A DNA stretch of 64,000 nt from contig NZ_JFGT01000005.1 of the NCBI RefSeq assembly GCF_000599885.1, forward strand, positions 62,001-126,000. The letters run 5' to 3'. Position numbers and translations under genes: made by a program. This DNA is from Pantoea sp. IMH. GTDB lineage: Bacteria; Pseudomonadota; Gammaproteobacteria; Enterobacterales; Enterobacteriaceae. Numbering within the stretch: position 1 is the stretch's first letter; each line of letters opens with the position of its first letter. The notes beneath the pieces were generated by a model, which made no database searches, was not told where the DNA came from, and saw nothing but the letters and a program-made list of their open reading frames with translations. Shown here piece by piece: positions 35,165 through 44,561 of this stretch.

Positions 35165-35431
35165 CGCACAAGAGATAGCCTGAGCAAGCTCTCAGCCAGC
35201 CCCCGATTTATCTTCCGGTGCAACGCCGGCAGTACTGCAAAGCGCGGGGCCTCGCCATCTACGCCGGTGGGGCTTCAGCCATCAGCCTTTTCTGTATGTT
35301 TGCCGGGCCTGATAACAATCTCTGCGAAAGAATCGCCGCGTTCTGCATTGTTTGCAGCCGCTGTCATGCAGCGGCGCCCTCACAAAAGCGCCGGTGGTTG
35401 GTGCGCATCTGAGGGCAGACCGCAGCGACAG

Positions 35432-36190
35432 TTAACGGTAATAAACGGCGACGTAGCAGCCGTTCACTTTCTCGATGGCGACCTGAGTGTCAAAAATATG
35501 TTCAATCTTCTCCGGCGTCATGATCGCTTCGGGCGCACCCCGGTAGAGAATTTCACCGTTTTTCATCGCGATAATATGGTCAGAATAGGCGGACGCGAAG
35601 TTGATATCATGGATTACCAGCACGATGGTTTTGTTCAGCTCATCCGCCGCCCTGCGCAGCTGTTTCATCATCGCCACGCTGTGTTTGATATCCAGATTAT
35701 TCAGCGGCTCATCAAGCAGCACATATTGCGTATCCTGGCAGAGCACCATCGCCACGAAAGCCCGCTGGCGCTGACCGCCGGAGAGCTCGTCGAGGTAGCG
35801 ATCCCGTAACGGCAGAAGATCGAGAAAGGCCATCGCATTTTCAATAGGGTGGCGATCCGCTTCGCTCAACCGGCCCTGGTTATAAGGATAACGCCCGAAG
35901 CTGACCAGATCGTAAACCGTCAGGCGGCTGGTGAAATGGTTCTCCTGGCGCAGGATGGAGAGCACCGTCGCCAGCTTTTTTCCCGGCGTTTTTACCACAT
36001 CCAGCCCGTTAACGCTTACGCTGCCGCTATCGGGCGTGAGGAGCCGGCTCATAACCGAAAGCAGGGTAGATTTGCCCGCGCCGTTAGCGCCAATAATCGA
36101 GGTGATGCCGCCCTGTGGGATCGTCTCGCTGACCTGATTCAGGACGGTGGTTTCCTGATACTTCTTTATCACTCCATTTATTTCAATCAC
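35432..36190 (-). CDS. Iron-siderophore ABC transporter ATPase
   Basis: A 252-residue FecE/FepC-like ATPase. The Walker A is GANGAGKST (about 34-42), the signature LSGGQRQRA (about 135-143), and the Walker B YVLLDEPLNNLD (about 156-167), with H-loop VIHDINFA near 192. It powers the two permeases upstream. It starts with GTG, overlapping the permease stop by four bases (GTGA). Similarity is closest to the YclNOPQ/VctDGC type, which takes up catecholate-type siderophores. Confidence 0.88.
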   Translation of the reverse strand: MIEINGVIKKYQETTVLNQVSETIPQGGITSIIGANGAGKSTLLSVMSRLLTPDSGSVSVNGLDVVKTPGKKLATVLSILRQENHFTSRLTVYDLVSFGRYPYNQGRLSEADRHPIENAMAFLDLLPLRDRYLDELSGGQRQRAFVAMVLCQDTQYVLLDEPLNNLDIKHSVAMMKQLRRAADELNKTIVLVIHDINFASAYSDHIIAMKNGEILYRGAPEAIMTPEKIEHIFDTQVAIEKVNGCYVAVYYR

Positions 36191-37191
36191 AACGCGGCCT
36201 TTTTGATCAACAGATAGAGAAACAGCGCTCCCCCGGTGAATTCAATCACCACGGAGAGCGTGCCTGCCATATTCAGCATGCGCTCCAGGATGAGCTGCCC
36301 ACCGACCAGCGTAATGACTGCGGTCAGAAACACGCCTGGCAGAAGATATTGATGACGGTGTGAGCCGATAATCTGCCAGGCAAGGTTAGCGACCAGCAGG
36401 CCGAGGAAGGTGAGCGGCCCAACAAGCGCCGTTGAAACTGCCACCAGCAGCGAAACCAGCAGCAGCACAGTAATCACTTTTTGCTGATAAGCGACGCCCA
36501 GATTGATCGCGGCGTGCCGTCCCAGCGCCAGCACGTCAAGTTCGTGCCGCATGCGCCAGACCAGCACCGCCACGCCAGCCACAATCAGCGCCGCGACGGC
36601 GATAATCTCCGGCGCGGCGCGGGTAAAGGTGGCAAAAATGCGTCCCTGTAAAATGGCAAACTCACCCGGTGAAAGCAGACGTTGCAGCAGCGTTGACAGG
36701 CTGCGAAACAGGGTGCCGAAAATCAGGCCGGTCAGCAGTACACGATGCAGATTAACGCCCACACCGCCCAGCAGCCAGCGATAGAGCACCACCGAAAACA
36801 GCAGCAGCAGCAGAGCTTCGCACAAAAATTTTCCGACGATGCCGGGCATCCTGAAGCCGTCGGCATCAACAAAGAAGATCAGTCCGGTCTGGATCAGAAT
36901 AAAAAGTGCTTCCAGCCCCATAATTGAAGGGGTCAGAATGCGGTTATGAGTGACGGTCTGAAAAAGCAGTGTGGCGACACCGGAAGCGAAAGCCACCAGC
37001 AGCATCGTGGCGAGAACCAGCCCGCGGTGCACCAGGATATAGTGGACGTTGCCCTTAAGCCCCAGCGTCATAAACAGCACGACGGCAAGCAGCGCCAGGG
37101 CAGCCAGCAGCAGCAGGCGTCTGGCCGGTACGCTGAGAGGGGATTTCAGCGGGACCGCAGGCAGGGGCGTTGAAGAAGTGTCAGCCGACAT
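36187..37191 (-). CDS. Iron-siderophore ABC transporter permease (second)
   Basis: A 334-residue FecCD-family permease with about nine or ten helices. The motif GLKGNVHYILVHRGLVLATML (about 45-65) and LVGPLTFLGLLVANLAWQ (about 264-281) are typical of the YclO/VctG half. It overlaps the upstream permease gene by 11 bases and the ATPase gene by four, so the operon is translationally coupled. Confidence 0.86.
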   Translation of the reverse strand: MSADTSSTPLPAVPLKSPLSVPARRLLLLAALALLAVVLFMTLGLKGNVHYILVHRGLVLATMLLVAFASGVATLLFQTVTHNRILTPSIMGLEALFILIQTGLIFFVDADGFRMPGIVGKFLCEALLLLLFSVVLYRWLLGGVGVNLHRVLLTGLIFGTLFRSLSTLLQRLLSPGEFAILQGRIFATFTRAAPEIIAVAALIVAGVAVLVWRMRHELDVLALGRHAAINLGVAYQQKVITVLLLVSLLVAVSTALVGPLTFLGLLVANLAWQIIGSHRHQYLLPGVFLTAVITLVGGQLILERMLNMAGTLSVVIEFTGGALFLYLLIKKAAL

Positions 37192-38140
37192 GGCGTTGCG
37201 TCCTCAGCAGTAAGTACAGAAAAACTATCGCGCCAATAACGCCTAAAATGACGCTGGCCGGGATCTCAAAGGGATAGACAATCAGGCGGCCAATGATATC
37301 GCAGAAGACCACCAGCCCGCCGCCACAGAGCGCCACCCAGGGAATGGTACGCCGCAGATTATCGCCCATCGCCAGACTGACAATGTTCGGCACGATCAGG
37401 CCAAGAAAAGGCAGGGCGCCAATGACCACTACCACCACGCCGCCGATCACTGAAACAATGGCCAGTCCCGCCAGCAGGATATACTGATAGTTAAGGCCGA
37501 TATTCACGGAAAAGTCTTTACCCATTCCCGCCACGGTGAAGCGATCGGCAATCAGCATCGCGACAAGCGTCAGCGCGCCGACAATCCATAACAGCTCATA
37601 GCGGCCCTGCAAGACACCGGAGAAATCACCGGATTCCCAGCCGCCCAGCGACTGCAGCAGATCAAATTCCATCGCCAGAAAGGTGGTCACCGAGCTGATG
37701 ATCGCCCCCAGCATAATGCCGGTCAGCGGTACCATCAGCGGCGACTTGATGCGCATCCGCTGGAGCAGCAGCATAAACAGCGCCGTGCCGCCCATCGCAA
37801 ACAGCGTGGCGACCCCCATTTTGAGCAGGACTGAGGCGGCGGGATTAAAAATCATTACCAGCAGCAGGCCAAGGCTGGCCGACTGGGTGGTGCCCGCAAT
37901 AGAAGGTTCGACGAAGCGGTTTTGCGTCAGCATCTGCATAATCAGGCCGGCCACGCTCATGGCGCTACCGGCCAGCAATAGTGCCAGCGTGCGGGGAACG
38001 CGACTGATCAGGAAAATGTCGCGCATATCCGCATCGATCCACACGCCCCGCAGGGTCATCTGACCCGCGCCCACAAAGAGGCTCCATATCATCAGGCCCA
38101 GCAGGGCTGCCAGGCCTGTTACAAAACCGAGACTTTTCAT
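37181..38140 (-). CDS. Iron-siderophore ABC transporter permease (first)
   Basis: A 319-residue FecCD-family permease. Visible motifs are ISRVPRTLALLLAGSAMSVAG (about 44-64) and GALPFLGLIVPNIVSLAMG (about 242-260), the latter being the ATPase-contact region of the family. It pairs with the 36187-37191 permease, and the binding protein lies nine bases upstream. No siderophore synthesis gene or TonB receptor is visible in the window. Confidence 0.86.
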   Translation of the reverse strand: MKSLGFVTGLAALLGLMIWSLFVGAGQMTLRGVWIDADMRDIFLISRVPRTLALLLAGSAMSVAGLIMQMLTQNRFVEPSIAGTTQSASLGLLLVMIFNPAASVLLKMGVATLFAMGGTALFMLLLQRMRIKSPLMVPLTGIMLGAIISSVTTFLAMEFDLLQSLGGWESGDFSGVLQGRYELLWIVGALTLVAMLIADRFTVAGMGKDFSVNIGLNYQYILLAGLAIVSVIGGVVVVVIGALPFLGLIVPNIVSLAMGDNLRRTIPWVALCGGGLVVFCDIIGRLIVYPFEIPASVILGVIGAIVFLYLLLRTQRHVG

Positions 38141-38149
38141 TACGCGCGC

Positions 38150-39100
38150 TTATTGTCCCTGCTTTGCCTGATCCAGCGTCGCACTGATTTTATCCATCAG
38201 CTGGGTATAGCTTTGCAGGCCGCCAGCGATATACAGCGAGCCGGAATCGAGGTAGACGATATGCTTGTGCTGCCAGGCGTTGGTCTTGCGGATAAGCGGG
38301 TTATCCAGAACCTGCTCAGCGGACTGGCCCTCTTTGCGGCCAATAGCATTATCGCGATCTAATACAAAAAGCCATTCAGGATTAGTTTGCAGTACAAACT
38401 CTGATGAGACCACGTTACCGTGACGTCCCGTCTGCTTGAAGCTGGTTGCCGGCTCAAAGCCCAGCGCGTCAAAGATGAAACCGAAACGGGAGCCTGGCGT
38501 ATAAGCGGACATTTTTCCGCCGTTCACCATGATCACCATCGCCGTACCGGCGCCAGCAGACTTTGCCTTAATCGCCGCAATTTTAGCGTTGAAAGCCTCA
38601 AGCAGTGCTTTCGCTTCGGCCTGTTTACTGAAAATGGCAGCCAGCTGCTCAGTGCGGTGCGACAGGCTGTCAACGAAGTGCTGTGGATCCACGTCCAGGG
38701 AGATAGTCGGTGCGATTTCGCTAAGCTTGTCATAGGCGTCGCGCGCGCGGCCACCTGCGATGATCAGGTCAGGTTGCGCCGTTGCCAGGGCTTCATAGTC
38801 AGGTTCAAAGAGCGTACCCGCGTTGAGGTACTCGCTTCCCTGATATTTTGCTAAAAACGCAGGCAGATGCGTGCTGTTCTGCGGCACGCCAGCCACCGGA
38901 ATTCCCAGCGCATCCGCATTATCCAGCGTGGCGGGGCTGAGGATAATCACTTTCTTCGGATTCAGCGGAACCCGGGTGGTTCCCTGTGCATGCTCAATCT
39001 TGAGGGTGGCCGGTTCCTCTGCCGCAAATGCCGTCATACAGCCGCTGGCAAGCAGGCCAGCCGTGATCATCATGGAGGCGATCGCCTGACGTAATTTCAT
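38150..39100 (-). CDS. Siderophore-binding periplasmic protein
   Basis: A 316-residue periplasmic binding protein of the FecB/CeuE/YclQ group. The N-terminal export signal MKLRQAIASMMITAGLLASG ends in a sequence that could be cut after AFA or, if read as a lipobox (LASGC), lipid-modified; the site is not clear. The two-lobe fold shows as VIILSPATLDNADALGIPVAG and PDLIIAGGRARDAY. It is the first gene of a four-gene iron-uptake operon, with a Fur-like site upstream. Confidence 0.88.
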   Translation of the reverse strand: MKLRQAIASMMITAGLLASGCMTAFAAEEPATLKIEHAQGTTRVPLNPKKVIILSPATLDNADALGIPVAGVPQNSTHLPAFLAKYQGSEYLNAGTLFEPDYEALATAQPDLIIAGGRARDAYDKLSEIAPTISLDVDPQHFVDSLSHRTEQLAAIFSKQAEAKALLEAFNAKIAAIKAKSAGAGTAMVIMVNGGKMSAYTPGSRFGFIFDALGFEPATSFKQTGRHGNVVSSEFVLQTNPEWLFVLDRDNAIGRKEGQSAEQVLDNPLIRKTNAWQHKHIVYLDSGSLYIAGGLQSYTQLMDKISATLDQAKQGQ

Positions 39101-39737
39101 TTTCTCTCCTGAAAAGTGATGGCGTAGTCGTTAAGCAATGGAATGCAAATCATTCGTATTACCAATTGTTGCAATCATACGCGAATGAAGCAGGAAAAAA
39201 ACAGCCCTTTTACGCAACTTGCGGGCAGAGCGGCAGAAATGGCCGATCGGCGTATCAGAAATGCGTCATGCTCCGTGACGGCGCATAGAGTTAATTGTTT
39301 GAAAGTATTGTAAAAATATAATAGATAGCGATGAGTTGGGAATGTGGCTGAGGAAGCGATCGTGCCGATAAGTAAAAAAGTTTCTGTTCAGAACGTCAGC
39401 CTTTTCAGGCGTGCTGCTCAGTAAACGGCTCATTTTCCACGTTAAGCCTGCTTTTTTGGCATGCAGCCGTTAACAACCTGTTTTGAGGGATGAGAAGAGG
39501 GTTGGACAGGAAACAGAAATGACCGGTATATAAGCCTGACGTAATGATGCAGGCGATCGTTCTGTAGCGCCTTTAAAAGTCAACGCCGATGAACCTAAAC
39601 CCTGTTTGGTTGCACCTGATCCACGCGGAGTTGATCGAATGGCCGAAGAGTGCGGGCATATAATCGCTTTTCAGAAAAGAAGATGTAATGCGCACCCAGG
39701 GCTGACTCACCCCAGGCGCGCTGGCACAATCAGGGGA
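39101..39737. other. Intergenic region upstream of the iron operon
   Basis: About 640 bases between the iron operon and the convergent GST gene tail. Apart from the Fur-like box I see no gene or clear structure; short frames lack ribosome binding sites. Confidence 0.45.
39139..39160 (-). promoter_or_regulatory. Fur-box-like site before the siderophore operon
   Basis: GCAAATCATTCGTATT with AATG-N5-CATT symmetry lies about 40 bases upstream of the binding-protein start and matches roughly nine of the fourteen positions of the 7-1-7 Fur consensus. It is the natural place for iron control of this operon. The match is only moderate. Confidence 0.5.
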
Positions 39738-40337
39738 TCAGATCAGCCCTTCGGCTTTCATCGCGGCCTGAACGGCAGGACGTTTGGCGATAGCGGCCTG
39801 ATAGCGCTGAATATCGGGCCAGGCATCCAGGCTGACGCCAACGATTCGCGCCCAGCCCAGCACCGTAAACAGGTAAGCGTCGGCAACGCTGAAGGTGCCG
39901 GTCAGCGTCTCTTTCGTGCCTAAAGAGGCGGCCAGCCATTCGAGACGCTTGTTGAGCGTGGCCAGGATGTTCTCCTGCCATTCTCCCTTAACGGCAGGAT
40001 TAAAGAGCGCGCCCATATTTTTATGCAGCTCGGTAGAGATAAAGCTCAGCCATGAGAGCGTCTCATAACGTGCTTCTCCCTCAGTGGCTAACAGCCCGGC
40101 TTCAGGCTTAAGGTCGGCAAGATACTGGGAAAGCACCACGCCTTCTGTCATCACTTTGCCACTGTCGAGCTGCAGCGCGGGAACGTATCCCTTACTGTTG
40201 ATATCCAGGTAATTTTCACCCTTCTCCGTCTGACGGGTTTTCAGATCCACTTTAACCAGCTCATGCTCAATGCCCGCTTCGTGCAGAATGATGTGTTGCG
40301 TCAGGGAACAGGCGCCAGGTACGTAGTAAAGCTTCAT
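39738..40337 (-). CDS. gstA: Glutathione S-transferase
   Basis: Cytosolic GST of 199 residues, close to the E. coli GstA length of 201. The N-terminal thioredoxin-like domain has MKLYYVPGACSLTQHIILHE (about 1-20), where the early Cys/Ser-Tyr motif binds glutathione, then the cis-Pro region SKGYVPALQLDSGKVMTEGV and a helical C-terminal domain from about 90. GGAG precedes the ATG. It is divergent from the HxlR regulator, with a perfect palindrome between them. Confidence 0.85.
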   Translation of the reverse strand: MKLYYVPGACSLTQHIILHEAGIEHELVKVDLKTRQTEKGENYLDINSKGYVPALQLDSGKVMTEGVVLSQYLADLKPEAGLLATEGEARYETLSWLSFISTELHKNMGALFNPAVKGEWQENILATLNKRLEWLAASLGTKETLTGTFSVADAYLFTVLGWARIVGVSLDAWPDIQRYQAAIAKRPAVQAAMKAEGLI

Positions 40338-40404
40338 GGTTATTCTCCTTTCATTATTATCGTTACCTGGCGTAGCATATTCCCTTCGAACTTTTACGCA
40401 AGTA

Positions 40405-40422
40405 CTTACCTTTTGGTAAGTT
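40405..40422. promoter_or_regulatory. HxlR-type operator between GST and hxlR genes
   Basis: ACTTACC-TTTT-GGTAAGT is a perfect 7+7 inverted repeat in the 103-bp divergent promoter. HxlR-family regulators commonly bind such short palindromes next to their own gene. It likely lets the regulator control the GST gene. Confidence 0.6.
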
Positions 40423-40440
40423 TTAGATCTCTGGAAGCGA

Positions 40441-40848
40441 ATGAATTCTCAACAGAACAACGCACTGGCGGCAAACGTCTTTAGTGCAACCTGCCCGGCC
40501 CGGCAATTACTGGGCATGCTGGCGGATAAATGGGCGCTGCTGCTGATGCATTCTCTGGCTACACAAGGTCCGGCCAGAACGGCAGAGCTTCGCCGCCGGG
40601 TGGAGGGCATTTCAGAAAAGATGCTGATACAGACGCTGCGCCGTCTGGCGCAGTATGGGCTGGTCCACCGGCAGGCTTATCCGGAAGTGCCGCCGAGGGT
40701 GGTTTATCGTCTGACCGACACCGGCGCCTCGCTGAGCGTGCATATTCAGGCGCTGGATCGCTGGGTGGAGGAGAACGCGGTGGTGCTTTCCCAGGGCTAC
40801 GAGGCGGCGATCTCTGAGCGCGTTTCTGCCTCGCCACCATCCCGGTAA
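40441..40848 (+). CDS. HxlR-family transcriptional regulator
   Basis: A 135-residue winged-helix regulator. The typical HxlR core is visible: CPARQLLGMLADKWALLLMH (about 18-37), then LRRRVEGISEKMLIQTLRRLAQYGLVHRQ (about 50-78), and YPEVPPRVVYRLTDTGASL (about 80-98). The Cys at 18 may sense quinones or electrophiles, as in many HxlR proteins, though that is inferred. GGAAGCGA precedes the ATG. It is divergent from gstA. Confidence 0.85.
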   Translation: MNSQQNNALAANVFSATCPARQLLGMLADKWALLLMHSLATQGPARTAELRRRVEGISEKMLIQTLRRLAQYGLVHRQAYPEVPPRVVYRLTDTGASLSVHIQALDRWVEENAVVLSQGYEAAISERVSASPPSR

Positions 40849-40868
40849 TACTTTCCGCAGAAAAGAAA

Positions 40869-40905
40869 ACGCGCCCGGGGCGGGATGGCCACGGGCGCGT
40901 GTTTT
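40869..40905. terminator. Bidirectional terminator between hxlR-type gene and gor
   Basis: ACGCGCCCG (40869-40877) pairs with CGGGCGCGT (40892-40900), followed by GTTTT and preceded by an A-rich run. It serves the two convergent genes. Confidence 0.8.
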
Positions 40906-40937
40906 AAAGGTTATACCTTCATCAGCAGGCGTCGCTG

Positions 40938-42290
40938 TCAGCGCATAGTGACAAACTCTTCTGCGCCGGTCGGGTGAATCGCGACCGTATTGTCAAAGTC
41001 CCGCTTGGTTGCGCCCATTTTCAGCGCCACGGCGAAGCCTTGCAGCATCTCATCCATGCCGTAACCAATGCCGTGAATACCGACAATCTTCTCATCTTCA
41101 CCCACACACACAAGCTTCATGCGGCAGGGCTGACGGTGCTGGGTTACGGCGGTATACATGGCGGTAAAGGCGGATTTATAGACCTTCACTTCATCCGTGC
41201 CATATTTTTCCAGCGCTTCCGGCTCGCTCAGACCTACGGTACCAATTGGCGGGTGACTGAAGACCACGGTAGGCACATTGCTGTAATCCAGATGCTCATT
41301 TGGCTTGTTGTTGAACAGGCGCTCGGAAAGGCGACGACCGGCGGCAACCGCCACCGGCGTCAACTCAACCGCACCGGTATTATCGCCCACGGCGTAGATG
41401 CCGGCTACGTTGGTGTTCTGGAACTTATCAACGCTGATATAGCCTTTTTCGTTCAGCTGCACGCCAGTGACAGCCAGATTGAGGTTGTCCGTCTCCGGCT
41501 GGCGGCCAATCGCCCAGACCAGGCAGTCCACCGTATGCTCTTTGCCGTTCTCCAGCTGCAGCGTCAGGCTGCCATCGGCATTTTTCACCACGGCTTTAGG
41601 CACCGAATGTGTATGCAGCATCGGACCTTCGTTATTCATGACTTCCACCAGCGTTTCCACGATCAGCGGATCGAAGGTGCGCAGCGGCGCATGCTGGCGG
41701 ACAAACAGGTGCGTTTCCGATCCCAGTGCGTTAACCACGCCTGCGATTTCCACCGCGATATAACCCGCACCGACGACCGCAGTACGCTTCGGCAGCGCAT
41801 CCAGTTCGAAGAAGCCGTCAGAGTTAATGCCGTACTCGGCGCCCGGAATAGAAGGCTGGCTTGGGCGGCCACCTGTCGCGATCAGGATATGATCGGCGGT
41901 GATCTTCTCACCGTTGACCTCTACGGTATGGGCATCAACAAAGCGCGCGTAGCCTTTGATCACATCAACGTTATTTTTGCCCAGCACGTTGTCGTAGGAG
42001 TTATGGATACGATCGATATAGGCGGTACGGTTTTTAACCAGCGTTGACCAGTCAAAGTTGTTCACCGTGGTATCGAAGCCGTAGTCCGGGCCATACATAT
42101 GAATCGCTTCTGCGATCTGTGCGGCGTGCCACATCACTTTTTTAGGAACGCAGCCGACGTTGACGCAGGTACCGCCCAGCTCTTTCGCTTCGATCAGGGC
42201 GCATTTCTGACCGTACATCGCTGCACGGTTAATGGAGGCGATACCGCCGCTGCCGCCGCCAATGGCAAGATAGTCATAATGTTTGGTCAT
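40938..42290 (-). CDS. gor: Glutathione reductase
   Basis: NADPH-dependent flavoenzyme of 450 residues that keeps glutathione reduced. The FAD motif [13 protein letters not shown] (about 11-23) and the redox pair Cys42/Cys47 in [13 protein letters not shown] are present, with the NADPH-binding [11 protein letters not shown] and the C-terminal [10 protein letters not shown] carrying the catalytic His. It heads the conserved gor-rlmJ-prlC block. Here rbn lies divergently upstream, which is not the case in E. coli. Confidence 0.96.
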   Translation of the reverse strand: MTKHYDYLAIGGGSGGIASINRAAMYGQKCALIEAKELGGTCVNVGCVPKKVMWHAAQIAEAIHMYGPDYGFDTTVNNFDWSTLVKNRTAYIDRIHNSYDNVLGKNNVDVIKGYARFVDAHTVEVNGEKITADHILIATGGRPSQPSIPGAEYGINSDGFFELDALPKRTAVVGAGYIAVEIAGVVNALGSETHLFVRQHAPLRTFDPLIVETLVEVMNNEGPMLHTHSVPKAVVKNADGSLTLQLENGKEHTVDCLVWAIGRQPETDNLNLAVTGVQLNEKGYISVDKFQNTNVAGIYAVGDNTGAVELTPVAVAAGRRLSERLFNNKPNEHLDYSNVPTVVFSHPPIGTVGLSEPEALEKYGTDEVKVYKSAFTAMYTAVTQHRQPCRMKLVCVGEDEKIVGIHGIGYGMDEMLQGFAVALKMGATKRDFDNTVAIHPTGAEEFVTMR

Positions 42291-42460
42291 CGGGAGAGTT
42301 CCGTAAGTAAGTAAAGACGATTGCGGTAGAGTGTAACGCTACTCGGCCAATTGCCGCAAAGTTTGCGTCTATGATTGTGATAGGGCAGGCGTGATAAACT
42401 GGGCGATAAGCCGTTTTGTCGCCTCATGTTTTCACACATTCACCGCCACTGAGAGACCAC

Positions 42461-43375
42461 ATGGAACTGCTATTTTTAGGTACCGGCGCGGGAACGCCCA
42501 GCCGCCGCCGCAACGTGACCAGCATCGCGCTGAACCTGCAGGGCGCCCGCAGCGGATGCTGGCTATTTGACTGTGGCGAAGGGACTCAGCATCAGATCCT
42601 GCGATCGGAAGTCAAACCGGGCAAGATTGAGAAAATTTTTATCACCCACCTGCACGGCGACCATATTTTCGGTCTGCCAGGGCTGCTGACCAGCCGTTCG
42701 ATGAACGGCGTAACGGACGGCATCACGCTTTATGGCCCCCAGGGCATCAGAACCTTTATCGAAACCAGCCTCAGCCTGAGCGGTTCCTGGCTCACTTTTC
42801 CGCTGGAGATCGTTGAGATAACGGCGGGCGAAATCCTCAATGATGATCATTTTCGCGTCACCGCGTTTCCGCTGACGCATCCTGTGGAGTGTTACGGCTT
42901 TCGCATTGAGGAGCATGATAAGCCTGGCCCGCTGGACGCCGCCCGGCTGCTCGCTGACGGCATTAAGCCTGGCGCACTGTTCCAGCAGCTGAAACGGGGC
43001 GAAACGGTGACGATGGAAGATGGGCGGGTCGTCAATGGCCGGGATTATCTCGGCCCGGCGGTAAAAGGCGTGACGCTGGCGATATTTGGCGACACCAGCC
43101 CGACGCCGGCATCCCGTGAACTGGCGGCAGGAGTGGACGTGATGGTGCACGAAGCCACGCTGGAAGCGGCCATGGAGGAGAAGGCTAACGGACGTGGCCA
43201 TTCATCCACCGTACAGGCGGCAATGGCGGCCAGAGAAGCGGGCGCGAAGAAGCTGATTGTGACGCATCTCAGCTCGCGTTATCTGCGGGAAGATACGCCA
43301 CGGCTGCTGGAAGAGTGCCGTGCCATCTTTCCTGAAACGGAGATGGCGCACGACTTTTCACTGTTCAGACTTTAA
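42461..43375 (+). CDS. rbn: Ribonuclease BN / RNase Z
   Basis: MBL-fold tRNA 3' processing nuclease of 304 residues, as in E. coli ElaC/RbnZ (305). The zinc motif HLHGDH lies at 63-68, with further ligands in HPVECYGF and FGDTSPT, and the exosite region around [13 protein letters not shown]. It starts at 42461, with GAGAG upstream; the longer frame to 42416 has weaker support. In E. coli this gene sits elsewhere, so its place beside gor is a lineage-specific arrangement. Confidence 0.93.
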   Translation: MELLFLGTGAGTPSRRRNVTSIALNLQGARSGCWLFDCGEGTQHQILRSEVKPGKIEKIFITHLHGDHIFGLPGLLTSRSMNGVTDGITLYGPQGIRTFIETSLSLSGSWLTFPLEIVEITAGEILNDDHFRVTAFPLTHPVECYGFRIEEHDKPGPLDAARLLADGIKPGALFQQLKRGETVTMEDGRVVNGRDYLGPAVKGVTLAIFGDTSPTPASRELAAGVDVMVHEATLEAAMEEKANGRGHSSTVQAAMAAREAGAKKLIVTHLSSRYLREDTPRLLEECRAIFPETEMAHDFSLFRL

Positions 43376-43401
43376 CTAACCTCGGAGGGCCCGGCGGGAG
43401 C

Positions 43402-43424
43402 GAGGGGAGAATTTCCCCTCTTTT
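43402..43424 (+). terminator. Rho-independent terminator after rbn
   Basis: GAGGGGA (43402-43408) pairs with TCCCCTC (43414-43420), followed by TTTT. It lies 26 bases after the rbn stop and near the convergent rlmJ stop. Confidence 0.8.
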
Positions 43425-43431
43425 GGGAAGC

Positions 43432-44274
43432 TTACTCTGGCACGATCCAGCTCACTTTGGTGTGGCCAGTGCCTGCCGGGACCAGGTGCTTGTGCAGCCA
43501 CGGCAGCACGTTATTCATCTGCTGCTCCAGCTTCCACGGCGGGTTAATCACTATCATGCCGGACGCGGTCATGCCGAAGCGATCGCTGTCCGGACGCACC
43601 GCCAGCTCAATTTGCAGAATGCGGCGAATGCCGGAGGCTTCCAGTTCGGCAAACATGCGTTTGATCTGCTGGCGCAGCACAACCGGATACCACAGCGCAT
43701 AAACGCCGGTGCCAAACCGCTTATAGCCTTCTTTAATCCCTTTCACCACGGCCTGGTAGTCCGACTTAATTTCATAAGGCGGATCGATCAGGATCAGTCC
43801 ACGGCGCGACGGCGGCGGCAGTTTTGACTTCAGCTGCTGATAGCCATCACTGCGTTCGGTGCGCGCGCGATCATCTTTCGAAAACTCGGTACGCAGCATC
43901 GGATAATCGCTCGGATGCAGTTCGGTCAGGCTCAGCTGATCGTATGGACGCAGCAGGTGACGGGCGATCAGCGGTGAACCAGGATAGAAGCGCAGCTTGC
44001 CGTTAGGGTTCAGCGCGTTGATGCAGGAAATGTAGCTTTCCAGCTCAGCGGGCAGATCGTCCTGCTGCCAGATACGGGCGATGCCTTCCATATATTCACC
44101 CGTGCGCTCGGCGTGCTCGCCGCTCAGCAGATAGCGTCCCGCGCCGGCGTGGGTATCGAGATAGAGAAGCGGTTTATCCTTCTCGATCAGCGCCTCGATG
44201 ATCAGGCTCTGGACGGTATGTTTGAGCACGTCGGCGTGATTGCCAGCATGAAAACTGTGGCGGTAGCTGAGCAT
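43432..44274 (-). CDS. rlmJ: 23S rRNA (adenine-2030-N6) methyltransferase
   Basis: A 280-residue SAM-dependent methyltransferase. The N-terminus MLSYRHSFHAGNHADVLKH, the SAM-binding YLDTHAGAGRYLL (about 39-51) and the catalytic DPPYEIKSDY (about 164-173) match RlmJ. It methylates A2030 of 23S rRNA. AGGATAG precedes the ATG. Its position next to gor is as in E. coli. Confidence 0.95.
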   Translation of the reverse strand: MLSYRHSFHAGNHADVLKHTVQSLIIEALIEKDKPLLYLDTHAGAGRYLLSGEHAERTGEYMEGIARIWQQDDLPAELESYISCINALNPNGKLRFYPGSPLIARHLLRPYDQLSLTELHPSDYPMLRTEFSKDDRARTERSDGYQQLKSKLPPPSRRGLILIDPPYEIKSDYQAVVKGIKEGYKRFGTGVYALWYPVVLRQQIKRMFAELEASGIRRILQIELAVRPDSDRFGMTASGMIVINPPWKLEQQMNNVLPWLHKHLVPAGTGHTKVSWIVPE

Positions 44275-44521
44275 TATTATCTATCCTGTTGAATTTATAA
44301 GGCTTTAATTGATGGTGAGTCAATTTATTACAATTATTACCTCACGGATTACCTACAGAACGGCGCACAGCAGTGGATGCAGGAAAAAGCATGAGAACTC
44401 GTGAAGCGCACGATTATATCAGGGATGGTCGCTGGATGGGCTGAAAGCTTGAGAACAAATTGCGGCTTTTCAGCCGATAACGTCCCGTCATAATGCTTCA
44501 TGGCCGGGTGAGAATAAACAG

Positions 44522-44543
44522 ACGTGTCGCCGCGGCGACACGT
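44522..44543 (-). terminator. Palindromic terminator after the CPBP gene
   Basis: ACGTGTCGCC (44522-44531) pairs with GGCGACACGT (44534-44543) with only two bases between. On the minus strand it is followed by CTGTTTATT. It lies 18 bases past the CPBP gene stop. Confidence 0.65.
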
Positions 44544-44561
44544 ATTAACGATATAGCAGAT

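Noticed and set aside
40974-42047. 357-codon open frame opposite gor
   Set aside because: It is the antisense shadow of gor in a GC-rich gene with third-position bias; composition is unlike a real protein.
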